The notes beneath the pieces are model-generated. The model was given only the letters and a program-made list of their open reading frames with translations, was not told the DNA's origin and made no database searches. From the NCBI GenBank assembly GCA_041916675.1, contig JAYRZB010000004.1, forward strand, positions 186,001 through 250,000: a stretch of 64,000 bases of DNA, given 5' to 3'. The translations under genes were made by a program, and so were the position numbers. Origin of the DNA: JAYRZB01 sp041916675 (GTDB lineage: Bacteria > Pseudomonadota > Alphaproteobacteria > Rhizobiales > Devosiaceae). Below are positions 9,064 through 19,489 of the stretch, piece by piece. Every line of letters starts with the position of its first letter. Position 1 is the first letter of the stretch.

Positions 9064-12000
9064 TCAACCCAGCCGTCCGGCTGCATGGGCCAGCATGGTG
9101 TAGACCTTGCCGCGGTCCGAAAGCAGGATCTCGCGGGTCTCGGCCTGCGGATTGGCCCCACCAGCGGCGCGCTTGAGCAACTGCTCGAAGTCCGACATGT
9201 AAGCGGCGGCGGTGCGGGCGAAATCCGGTTCCCGCTGCAGGCGCTTGCGCACGTCGTCATAGGTCTGCTGCCCGGCCAGGGAATAAATCCGGCGGGAGAA
9301 CACGTTGGTTTCACCGGCCTGATACCGCGCCCATGCCTCGGCCAGGGCATTTTCATCGATCGATCGGGCAATGTCTTCGGTCAGGCCGGTCATGGCGTTG
9401 CCGGCACCGGCCTGTTTGGCCGTGGCATTGCGCAACACGTCGCGCAGCCATCCACCATTGCTGTCTTCGCCATCGCGCGTGGCTTCCGCTACCGGTGCAG
9501 CCTGCTGGGCCGGGCGCGCATCCATCACTGGGCGGCTTTCCGGCAGGCGGGCGGCCTGAGCCGGCGGCTGCATCTGGAACGAAGGGCCAGGCTGCGGAGC
9601 CGGGCGCGCAGGTTCGGGCTGGCGCACGGGCTCAACCCGGGTCGGTTCGGCCCGTGGCGGTTCGCGATAGCTCTCTTCGCGGGCCGCGGGGCGCGGGGCA
9701 GGGCGGCGGTCGTTGACGTCGTGGGTGGCCGGCTGGGCCCGCACGATGGCATTGAGTTCGCTGAGCGCCTCGATCTGCTCGGCGACCACACGGCGCATGG
9801 CGGCGGCACTGGCGCGGGTTTCCTCGGGCAGTTCCATCACCCCGCGCGAGAGTTCGGAGCGCGTGGCTTCGAGTTCGCTGCTGACTTCCTTGGCTGTCAG
9901 GCGCATGGCGCTGGCCGTGTCGTTGAAACGCTTGGTGGCGTCTTCAAGCGCACGCTGCATTTCTTCCATCATGGCCTTCTGCGTCTGACGCAGGAATTCG
10001 TCGGCGCGCTGGCTTTCGCTTCCGGCCGTCTCGCGCAGTTCGCCGAGGCGGGCCGTCACACGCTCGCCAGTCGCCGCCAGGGCGTCGGCAACCGTGCTCG
10101 AATTGGCGTTGATCGCATCGGCCAGCGTGTTGGTCGCCGAGTTCATGACGTTCGACACATTGCCCGAGGTCAGGGTCAGGGCTTCAGTCACGCGGTTCGA
10201 GGTATCGGCCAGCACTTCATTGACGCGCCCGGCGGTGTCGCTGAGCGCCACCTTGACGCGGCCTGAGGTGTCGGCGAGCACATCGTTGAACCGCATGGTG
10301 TTTTCGGCAACTGCATCGGTCACCTTGGCCGATGTGGTGTTGATCACTTCGGCCACGCGGCTCGTGGTGCTTGCCAGCACATTCTCGACACGTCCACCGG
10401 CGTCTTCCAGCGCGTCGCGCACCAGATTGGTCGATTCCGCCAAAACGGTGCCGAGTCGGCCCGAGGCCGAATTGATCGTGGTATCGACCTTGGCAGTGGT
10501 TTCGGCCAGCAGGGTTTCAACCTGGCGGGCATTGTAGGAGAGGGCGTCGGTAACGCGGGATGCGTTGGCGCTCAGTGCGTCTGTAACCGTGCCGGTCGTG
10601 GCATCGAGCACTTCGGCCACCTGGGTCGAGGTTGCCGACAGCGCATCTTCCATCGAGCGGCGGGCATTGAGCAAGCGGCCCTCGGTTTCGTTGACCGTGT
10701 CGGCAATCGCCTGTGCGAAGGTGCGCATGCGGCCATCAATGTCATCGGCGCGGGCTGCAAAGCTCGAGGCCAGAGTGTCCATCGCTACCCGGCGCGTTTC
10801 CAGCGTGTCGATGGTAAAGCCGGTGGTCGACGCCAGATTCTGCGCCGCCTTGTCGATCGACAGGGTCTCGGCGTTGAGGTTACCCAGAATGGCGCCGAAC
10901 TCACCAACCATCGAGCGGATGGTATTCTGCAGGGCCGTTACGTGCTCACTCACCAGCTTGCCGGCCTGTTCGGTCGAGCCGATGGCCTCGCGCACAGTCG
11001 AGGAGTAGGTCGCGGTCTGGTTGGCCACGCTGGTTTCGAGATTGGCCAGGTTGCTGGTCGAGGCGTCGAGCACCTTTTGCAGCAGGATATTGCTGTCGTT
11101 CAGCTTGCCCAGTGCCGCAGTCACATCGGTCAGGATGCGCGAGGTCGAAACCTGCATGATGGCTTCGGCTTCGCGGGCATTCTCACCCAGCGCTTCGCGC
11201 AGGATATTGCCGTGGCTCTGCAGCACGGCCTGCAACTGATCAGATTTTTCGCTGACCAGCGCGGCAAAGGCGTTGGTTTGGCTACCCACCTTGGTGTTGA
11301 GGTCGGCCACCTGCGTGCTCAGCGTTTCAGCAGCATTCACCGCCTTGACTTCAACCAGATCCTGGATCGAGGCCGCAGCGGCATTGATCTGGTCGAGCGC
11401 GGCGCGCACGGCCCCATCCATCCGGTTGGCAGTCGCGGTCACCTCGGTCGAAATATTGGCCGTTGCCGCCACGATGCGGGTGGCAATGGTTTCCTCAATC
11501 CGGTCGGCGCCAGCTTCGAGATCGGCCATCGATTGCACCAGCGAGGTGTTGATCGCGGTGTTGAGCGATGCCAGCCGTTCGGCAGTGATGTCGGCGCGGG
11601 CGGTAATCGCCTCGGGCAGGGTGCCCAGGCGCTGATCCACCATGTCGGTGATGGCCTTGCGGGCCGAGTTCACGCCGGTTTCGATGATGTCGGCAGCCTT
11701 GCGGGCGCTCTCGCCCACCGTTGAGGCGGCGCTGTCGATGCGGGCGGTCACGCCGCTTTCGGCGTCGGCAATGCGCACAACGGCGTTTTCGATACCGCGG
11801 CCCAGGTTCTCGTTCACTTCGGCCACCTTGGCCGCAATGATCGATGACACCGAGTTGGCGCGATCGGCCATGGTGTCGGTCACGCCGCGCAGCGAGGCTT
11901 CAATCTTGTCGCGGGCCGAATTGCCCTGTGCGTCGATGATGCGGGCCAGTTCAGCTGTGCGGTCGCCAATGGCATTGGCAATGCCCAGCGTATGGCTGCC

Positions 12001-14022
12001 CAAAGCCTCAGAGAGCTGCTGGGTGCGCATGCCAAGGGCATCCGAAAGTTCGGATGAGCGCGTGCCGATCATGGTGGCAACCTGCTGGGTACGGCTGTCG
12101 AGAATAGCCCCGACCTGATCGGTCCGGGTATCGAGCGCGCTGGCGAGTTGCTCGGTGCGCTCGGCCAGAACCTCCTGCATATCCTTGGTGCGGGTGGCCA
12201 GGGTCTTGTCGAATTCCTGCGTCCGGCTGTCGAGCGCTTCGGACAGAATGTTGACATGCCCTTCCAGGGTATCGGCCATTTCGCGCGAGCGCGTGCCGAT
12301 CGCTTCGGTGATCTGCTTGGCGCGGGCGCCCAGCGTTTCGGTCATTTCGCGGGTACGCTGGCCGACGATGTCGTTGAAATGGCCGGACTTTTCGTCCAGT
12401 GCCATTTCCAGCACGTTGGCACGGGCGGCAAAATTGGCGTTGTGCTTGTCGAGGGCATTGATCAGGCGGTCGCCTTTGTCCCCGATAATGCCGTCCAGAG
12501 CCTGGACACGGGTATCGACCACATGGGCGATCTCGCTGACGCGGGAGTCAAACTGCCCAAGCGTTTCCGAACCGGCACCGGCAATGGTCACGCGCGCCTT
12601 TTCGGTCGTGTCGTCCAACTGGCCGCTGATCTCGATCATGGCCGACTGCATGCGGCTTTCCATGGCGTTGATCTGGATCGACACGCTCTCGTCGAGCTGG
12701 CGGGTCAGCGTGGTCAAAAGGTTCTCAGCTTCGCGCGCGCGGCCCGTGATATCGGCCGAAATGCGGCTGCCGATCATGTCTAGCGCGCCCGACACTTCAT
12801 GGCCACGGTCACGCAACTGGTCGAGAAGCGTCGTACCGCCCTGCGAGAGCAGCTTGGCCAACGAGGAGGTTCGATTGTCGATGGCGTCAGAAAGGGTAAC
12901 GGCCCGGCTGTCGAGCGCCTCGGTCAGGGCCTGCATGCGGCCCTCGATCACCGAGGACAATTCAAATGTGCGGCTTTCGAACGCGCCCGAAATGTTCGAG
13001 GTGCGATCTTCCAGCGTCATGTTCAGGCGGCCGGCGCTGTCGTCGAGCGCGTTGATCAGGTCCTTGGTGCGCCCGTCAATCAGCGAAATAAACGACTCGG
13101 TGCGTTCGCCGAAGCCGGTATGGAGTGTCGTCCCTGCCGTTTCGAGCGCCTTGGAGAGGTTGCCGCCGCTCTCGACAATCGTTCCGGCGATGCGCTGGCT
13201 GATCATGTCGAGGTCGAACACCAGTCCGGTGTGGCTCTCGGTGATGGCTTCGCGCACGCGGTCGGTATTGGTGATCACCGCTTCGCGCTGGCTGGCCAGT
13301 TCCTGGATCAGCGCCCGCATACGGGATTCGTTTTCCGAATAGGTGCGTTCGAGCGCGGTGACCTCGTTGTGGATCATCACTTCGAGTTCGCCAGCGCGGG
13401 AGAGGGCGCGTTCAAGCCCGTCGCCGAGCGCATTGACTTCGCGGCGCACCGCCTGACCCACCGAAGCAACCTTTTCGGCAGCGGTGGTTTCAGGTTCGGC
13501 CAGCCGCAACGCGGCATGCGTGATCGATGTCGCGGCGAGGCGCAGGTCCTGGGCGCGGCGTACCAGCGTCGAAACAGCAAAAAAGCCGAGAACCGGCAGC
13601 ACAAGGATCGAAAGATAGACGATGAAATCGAGCGAGCCGAAGATATTGCCCGCGTTCTGACCGCTGCTCAGCAGAGCATTGAAGCGCGACCAACCCGCGA
13701 AAAGCACGCCGACCACCCAGACCACCGAGATCGCCAGCGCCAGCCAGGTGGGGCGGGCCGAGGGCTTGGTCTGCAGGCTGTAAAGAATCTTGCTCGACTG
13801 GAACCGGTCGTCATTGGCCACAGATCGCGTCTGGGCGGCAAACTTGTCGGCGGTGCGCTGCTGCTCGTTGCGCGCGCCGTTGTCACGCCCCTGGGGACGG
13901 ATCGTTGCGCGCTCTGGGCCGGGTTCATCGAGGTTGAACACCGAGTCCTTGAGGGCATCCTCGACTGCCGAGAATGCCAACGCGGCCGGATCATGTGCGG
14001 GGGTGGTCGGTTTCTTCGCCAT
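9064..14022 (-). CDS. Giant membrane-anchored hendecad-repeat protein, probable growth pole ring (GPR/RgsE-like) scaffold
   Basis: A 1652-residue protein. Residues 1-90 are polar; two hydrophobic segments at about 93-112 and 132-153 form a membrane hairpin. The rest is helical. Two long arrays are built from 11-residue units: about 322-697 (units such as LTEALDSRAVT, LSDAIDNRTSS) and about 1144-1331 (VENVLASTTSR, VNEVLADTSNR). A Pro/Arg/Glu-rich linker follows at about 1430-1500, then a C-terminal domain with RYQAGETNVFSRRIYSL and a GKVYTMLAHAAGRLG end. Such proteins are often annotated as kinesin or apolipoprotein-like in rhizobia. From memory the layout matches the Agrobacterium growth pole ring protein and Sinorhizobium RgsE, which organise polar cell wall growth; this is inference. 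It is shorter than Agrobacterium GPR (about 2100). Confidence 0.72.
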   Translation of the reverse strand: MAKKPTTPAHDPAALAFSAVEDALKDSVFNLDEPGPERATIRPQGRDNGARNEQQRTADKFAAQTRSVANDDRFQSSKILYSLQTKPSARPTWLALAISVVWVVGVLFAGWSRFNALLSSGQNAGNIFGSLDFIVYLSILVLPVLGFFAVSTLVRRAQDLRLAATSITHAALRLAEPETTAAEKVASVGQAVRREVNALGDGLERALSRAGELEVMIHNEVTALERTYSENESRMRALIQELASQREAVITNTDRVREAITESHTGLVFDLDMISQRIAGTIVESGGNLSKALETAGTTLHTGFGERTESFISLIDGRTKDLINALDDSAGRLNMTLEDRTSNISGAFESRTFELSSVIEGRMQALTEALDSRAVTLSDAIDNRTSSLAKLLSQGGTTLLDQLRDRGHEVSGALDMIGSRISADITGRAREAENLLTTLTRQLDESVSIQINAMESRMQSAMIEISGQLDDTTEKARVTIAGAGSETLGQFDSRVSEIAHVVDTRVQALDGIIGDKGDRLINALDKHNANFAARANVLEMALDEKSGHFNDIVGQRTREMTETLGARAKQITEAIGTRSREMADTLEGHVNILSEALDSRTQEFDKTLATRTKDMQEVLAERTEQLASALDTRTDQVGAILDSRTQQVATMIGTRSSELSDALGMRTQQLSEALGSHTLGIANAIGDRTAELARIIDAQGNSARDKIEASLRGVTDTMADRANSVSSIIAAKVAEVNENLGRGIENAVVRIADAESGVTARIDSAASTVGESARKAADIIETGVNSARKAITDMVDQRLGTLPEAITARADITAERLASLNTAINTSLVQSMADLEAGADRIEETIATRIVAATANISTEVTATANRMDGAVRAALDQINAAAASIQDLVEVKAVNAAETLSTQVADLNTKVGSQTNAFAALVSEKSDQLQAVLQSHGNILREALGENAREAEAIMQVSTSRILTDVTAALGKLNDSNILLQKVLDASTSNLANLETSVANQTATYSSTVREAIGSTEQAGKLVSEHVTALQNTIRSMVGEFGAILGNLNAETLSIDKAAQNLASTTGFTIDTLETRRVAMDTLASSFAARADDIDGRMRTFAQAIADTVNETEGRLLNARRSMEDALSATSTQVAEVLDATTGTVTDALSANASRVTDALSYNARQVETLLAETTAKVDTTINSASGRLGTVLAESTNLVRDALEDAGGRVENVLASTTSRVAEVINTTSAKVTDAVAENTMRFNDVLADTSGRVKVALSDTAGRVNEVLADTSNRVTEALTLTSGNVSNVMNSATNTLADAINANSSTVADALAATGERVTARLGELRETAGSESQRADEFLRQTQKAMMEEMQRALEDATKRFNDTASAMRLTAKEVSSELEATRSELSRGVMELPEETRASAAAMRRVVAEQIEALSELNAIVRAQPATHDVNDRRPAPRPAAREESYREPPRAEPTRVEPVRQPEPARPAPQPGPSFQMQPPAQAARLPESRPVMDARPAQQAAPVAEATRDGEDSNGGWLRDVLRNATAKQAGAGNAMTGLTEDIARSIDENALAEAWARYQAGETNVFSRRIYSLAGQQTYDDVRKRLQREPDFARTAAAYMSDFEQLLKRAAGGANPQAETREILLSDRGKVYTMLAHAAGRLG

Positions 14023-14219
14023 ACTCTTTACAACTCTCGCGTCGGCTCTAAAGGCGATCGTGCGGCAAGCGTCGATATCATGAAGGCCACCCGTTGCCGG
14101 TCAGACCTTCAAATGGGTACAAATTGATGCAAATGCTGCGCAATTGCCCCTTCACCCACGCCGCCGCGCGCCGGTTATCAGCTTTTATACATTCAATTTG
14201 ATGCAAACCGAACCCTTTC

Positions 14220-14234
14220 TTAATCATAGGTTAA
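14220..14234. promoter_or_regulatory. CtrA-type box (TTAA-N7-TTAA) between the GPR-like and Hpt genes
   Basis: TTAATCATAGGTTAA is an exact match to the TTAA-N7-TTAA recognition pattern of the cell-cycle regulator CtrA. It lies in the 299-bp divergent intergenic region, 88 bp before the Hpt start and 198 bp before the giant coiled-coil gene. No other feature was seen in this gap. Confidence 0.6.
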
Positions 14235-14321
14235 TTTTGTGGTCACCTTTGTTGGGCGGTCTCCTAGGCAAACTCCGGTACTCAAGGCTTAATCTCCTAT
14301 TTATCGGAGGGCGTTAGGCTT

Positions 14322-14738
14322 GTGGATAAGGGCGGAGTGCGCCCGCCCAGAAGGGATCGCAGAATGGTACGCAGTACTGCGGTTACCGCTGCCCCGGCGT
14401 CAAATGTCTTGCCGCTGCGCCAGCGTCCAGTCGACATGGATCACCTCACCAGGCAGGCGCTCGGTGATCGTGAGCTTGGCAAGGAAATCCTGATCCTGTT
14501 TGATCAGACGGCTCAGACCTATTTTTCCCGCATCGAGCGTTCAACCAGCGTACCTGAATTGCTCATGCATCTGCATACGCTCAAAGGCGCCGCCTCAGGC
14601 GTAGGTGCATGGGGCATTGCGGATCTGGCGCGGATTGCAGAAAGTGAACTGCGCTCGGGCCAGCCGGTTAATCCCGAACGTATTGACGATATAGATATGG
14701 CAGTGCAGGAAGTGAGCGCCTTTATCGCAGGTCTATGA
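14322..14738 (+). CDS. Hpt domain phosphotransfer protein
   Basis: A 138-residue protein with a C-terminal histidine phosphotransfer domain: HLHTLKGAASGVGAWGIADLA carries the phosphorylatable His at about residue 88. About 45 N-terminal residues look disordered. It has no kinase or receiver domain, so it must relay phosphate between other proteins; the partners are unknown. GTG 14322 follows GGAGG at 14306-14310; ATG 14364 with AAGGGA upstream is an equal alternative that would remove 14 residues. An EAL gene follows 28 bp downstream. Confidence 0.8.
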   Translation: MDKGGVRPPRRDRRMVRSTAVTAAPASNVLPLRQRPVDMDHLTRQALGDRELGKEILILFDQTAQTYFSRIERSTSVPELLMHLHTLKGAASGVGAWGIADLARIAESELRSGQPVNPERIDDIDMAVQEVSAFIAGL

Positions 14739-14766
14739 GGACCCGCAGGCGCTCGACCGAGGCAGG

Positions 14767-15573
14767 ATGGATCGCCCGCAATTTGTTTCCGATGCGATCC
14801 TTACCACCCAAGAAGGCCTGCGTGTGGGCCGTTACGGTCCCTATGAGTTGCGCAGTGCCTACCAGCCAATTTACCGCCTGGGTGGTGAAGGATTGGACAT
14901 TTCGGCCTTCGAGGGGCTGATCCGGTCGTGCCGCGATGGTCAGCCGGTGTCTCCCGATGTGCTGTTCGCCGCCGTCGACAGGCCCGACCGCCTGTTTGTG
15001 GAAAGCCTCTGTTCGGCGCTTCACCTGGCCAATTATGGGCTGGCCCGGCCTGAAGGGCGCAATCTGTTCATCAACGTCAACCCTGCCATCTTCCACTCGT
15101 TCGCGGTCATTGAGCGTGAATTCGATCACATGATCCGCGTCCTGCCCGATTTCGGCCTTTCGCCGTCGCATCTGATTTGCGAGATCGTCGAAGAGGACGT
15201 TCTGAGCCAGGATGTGTTGTTGCGCCTGTGTGCCAAACTCAGGGAACTGGGTCTGCGCGTTGCCATCGATGATTTTGGCGTCGGCAGTTCCAGTCTCGGG
15301 CGCTTCCACGATCTGCGTCCAGAAATCGTCAAGCTCGACGGCGCCATCTTCCGCCGCCTTGCCGATGACCCCATCCGGCGCAAGATGCTGCGCGTCATGG
15401 CCCGCTCCATCCTGTCCGAAGGCAGTGCGATACTGGTCGAAGGTATCGAAAATCAGCAGCACCTGCTTATTGCCATCGAAATGGGGGCTACCCTGTTCCA
15501 GGGCTATTTCCTTGGTCGCCCCGAAGCGCTGCCACACGGGTTTGCGGAGGCGCTGCCGTTGCATGCGGCCTGA
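14767..15573 (+). CDS. EAL domain protein, probable cyclic-di-GMP phosphodiesterase
   Basis: A 268-residue soluble protein consisting almost only of an EAL domain. The signature motif reads FEGLIR rather than E-A-L. The other catalytic positions are kept: LFINVNP, CEIVEEDV, AIDDFGVGSSSLGR, VKLDG, LVEGIEN and QGYFLGRPE. It may therefore hydrolyse c-di-GMP, or act as a sensor if the EGL change lowers activity. It probably shares a transcript with the Hpt gene, which suggests joint control of c-di-GMP and a phosphorelay. Confidence 0.83.
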   Translation: MDRPQFVSDAILTTQEGLRVGRYGPYELRSAYQPIYRLGGEGLDISAFEGLIRSCRDGQPVSPDVLFAAVDRPDRLFVESLCSALHLANYGLARPEGRNLFINVNPAIFHSFAVIEREFDHMIRVLPDFGLSPSHLICEIVEEDVLSQDVLLRLCAKLRELGLRVAIDDFGVGSSSLGRFHDLRPEIVKLDGAIFRRLADDPIRRKMLRVMARSILSEGSAILVEGIENQQHLLIAIEMGATLFQGYFLGRPEALPHGFAEALPLHAA

Positions 15574-15628
15574 TGTGCCCTTGCGGCGTGTTCGCATGCT
15601 GGCTATATGCCGCCCATCCATTTGTTAG

Positions 15629-15958
<330 letters not shown>

Positions 15959-16063
15959 GGCCGCCTTTCCACCAATCGCCCGCTTTGCGGATTCTTTTGG
16001 CGGACCTTCAGCGGCCACCGATTGCCCGTTCTAAACGCCGCCCCGCAGGGGAAATATAAAAGC

Positions 16064-16078
16064 TATTGAATATCAATA
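16064..16078. promoter_or_regulatory. AT-rich palindrome before cysG, candidate operator
   Basis: TATTGA-ATA-TCAATA is a perfect 15-bp inverted repeat 57 bp before the cysG start, in a short AT-rich tract that probably contains the promoter of the sulfur assimilation operon. The binding protein is unknown. Confidence 0.35.
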
Positions 16079-16134
16079 TCTTGCGGCAAAGGCCCGGATT
16101 CCCTTATGGTCCGGTTCATTCCAGAAGGGTTCCA

Positions 16135-17526
16135 ATGGGTGCACTCAACACATTTCCGTTGAGCTACAAGGTCAAGGGTCAGCGCATCGTCATAATCGGC
16201 GGTGGAGAAGAAGCCCTCAACAAAGCCCGGTTGGCCTCTAAGACGACTGCGAGAGTCGTGATTATATCCCGCCACCTCGAAGCCGACTTTTCCGCCTTTG
16301 CCAGCGAAATCCACCAGCGGGCTTTCACTCCGTCCGATCTCGATGGGGCGGCGCTGGTATTTGTTGCTGAAGAAGGCGCCGATGGCGAGGCCGCCATTCG
16401 CGAGGCCCGCGCCCGCCGCATCCCGCTCAATGTGGTCGATGTGCCTGCCGAGTGCGATTTCTACACCCCCTCGATTGTGGATCGCGCCCCCCTGACCGTT
16501 GCCATTTCGTCCGAGGGCGATGCGCCGGTCATGGCCCGGCTGATCCGCGCCCGCATCGAGGCCATGCTCTCCCCGCAGGCCGGCGCCATTGCCAGGCTCG
16601 CCGGCACCTTGCGCCATCGTGTGTCGGCGCTGCTGTCAAAGCCTGCTGCCCGGCGCTTTTACGAAACCCTCCTTGCTTCGCCCGAAATAGAGCGCGCCGT
16701 CGCCCACGGGCAGGGCGATGCAGCGGCCGAGGGATTGCTCCTGGCCCATGCCGGGCAGGCCGAAGGGCAGGGTGTTGTCTGGCTCATCGGGGCCGGGCCG
16801 GGTTCGGAGGATCTGCTCACCCTGCGCGCCCAGCGGCTGCTGCAGGAAGCCGATGTCATTGTGCACGATCAGCTTGTGCCTGCCGCCGTCGTTCAGATGG
16901 GGCGCCGCGATGCCGAACAGGTCTGCGTCGGCAAGGCCAAGGGTCATCATTCTTTCAGTCAGGCCCAGATCAACACCCTGATTGTCCGCCTCGCCCGCGA
17001 GGGCAAGCGCGTTGCTCGCCTCAAAAGCGGCGACCCGATGGTGTTTGGCCGCGCCGGTGAGGAAATTGCCGCGCTGCGCAAGGCGGGCCTTAACTATTCA
17101 ATCGTGCCCGGCGTCAGTGCCGCGCTCGCTGCGGCTGCCGATACGGCAACGCCGGTTACGTTGCGCAGGGTGTCCTCCGGTCTGATCATTGCGACTGCCC
17201 ACGGCGCCGATGACACCGAGGTGACCCATTGGGCCGCCCTGGCTGCCGCTGGCCTCACGCTGGCGCTCTACATGGGCAAGTCCATTGCTGGCGAGGTCGC
17301 TTCTGCGCTTATCGCTAAAGGCGCCGACGCTGCCACACCCGTCGGCATTGTCGTCAATGCCGGGCGCGCCGACCGCTCGCTTTATGCCGGCACTTTGGCC
17401 GATCTGGTCTCGGGCGCCGCCGCTTTCAGCGATGGCCCGGCGGTCATCCTCATTGGGGCTTCGGTCTCTCATGGCGACTGGGCCGATGCAGCCGGTCTTG
17501 CCGCACAACACTTCAAGGTAGCTTAG
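16135..17526 (+). CDS. cysG: Siroheme synthase CysG (dehydrogenase/ferrochelatase and uroporphyrinogen-III C-methyltransferase)
   Basis: A 463-residue two-module enzyme that turns uroporphyrinogen III into siroheme, the cofactor of the sulfite reductase encoded downstream. The N-terminal NAD-binding module starts with IVIIGGGEEALNKARL. The methyltransferase module starts at about residue 220 with VWLIGAGPGSEDLLTLRA and has ARLKSGDPMVFGRAGEE and a VPGVSAALAAAADT loop. The frame opens at 16066, but ATG 16135 with AGAAGGG at 16123-16129 gives the usual N-terminus. First gene of the cysG-DUF2849-cysI-cysH operon. Confidence 0.95.
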   Translation: MGALNTFPLSYKVKGQRIVIIGGGEEALNKARLASKTTARVVIISRHLEADFSAFASEIHQRAFTPSDLDGAALVFVAEEGADGEAAIREARARRIPLNVVDVPAECDFYTPSIVDRAPLTVAISSEGDAPVMARLIRARIEAMLSPQAGAIARLAGTLRHRVSALLSKPAARRFYETLLASPEIERAVAHGQGDAAAEGLLLAHAGQAEGQGVVWLIGAGPGSEDLLTLRAQRLLQEADVIVHDQLVPAAVVQMGRRDAEQVCVGKAKGHHSFSQAQINTLIVRLAREGKRVARLKSGDPMVFGRAGEEIAALRKAGLNYSIVPGVSAALAAAADTATPVTLRRVSSGLIIATAHGADDTEVTHWAALAAAGLTLALYMGKSIAGEVASALIAKGADAATPVGIVVNAGRADRSLYAGTLADLVSGAAAFSDGPAVILIGASVSHGDWADAAGLAAQHFKVA

Positions 17527-17529
17527 TCT

Positions 17530-17830
17530 ATGGCGCATCTCGAAATTCTCACCGGCAACGAGCTGACATCGGGGGCAACAGTTTATCTCGATGCCAGCGG
17601 GAAGTGGGTTGAGGATATCAACTCCGCCCGCCTGTTCAGTTCTGCCGATGTTGAGGCCAAGGAAGCGGCCATGGCTGCTACCAAAAAGGCCCTGCGCATC
17701 CTCAGCCTCGATACTGAAACGGTCACCGTTGTCGATGGCCGGATCGTTGCCGACCGCATTCGCGAACGCATCCGCGCCGAGGGCCCGACGGCACCGGTGT
17801 TCGAGCGTCAGCACCTCGATGAGGATAGCC

Positions 17831-17844
<14 letters not shown>
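17530..17844 (+). CDS. DUF2849 domain protein of the sulfite reductase operon
   Basis: A 104-residue protein that matches the DUF2849 family by its start HLEILTGNELTSGATVYLD and its position between cysG and cysI. The biochemical role is unknown; constant linkage to sulfite/nitrite reductase suggests a helper. It starts 3 bp after cysG and overlaps cysI by 14 bp, which indicates translational coupling. Confidence 0.85.

Positions 17845-19475
<1,631 letters not shown>

Positions 19476-19489
<14 letters not shown>

Noticed and set aside
7728..9371. 547-codon open frame on the minus strand across MFS copy 3
   Set aside because: It is antisense to a clear transporter gene, has Gln/His/Gly-rich low-complexity content and no motifs; such shadows arise from GC-rich third codon positions.
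9100..13060. 33-bp DNA periodicity as a tandem repeat or CRISPR-like array
   Set aside because: The period comes from 11-codon protein repeats with diverged DNA; there are no identical repeats with unique spacers.
12155..13342. Long plus-strand frames inside the giant coiled-coil gene
   Set aside because: They follow the 33-bp repeat rhythm of the opposite-strand gene and are repetitive by that cause.
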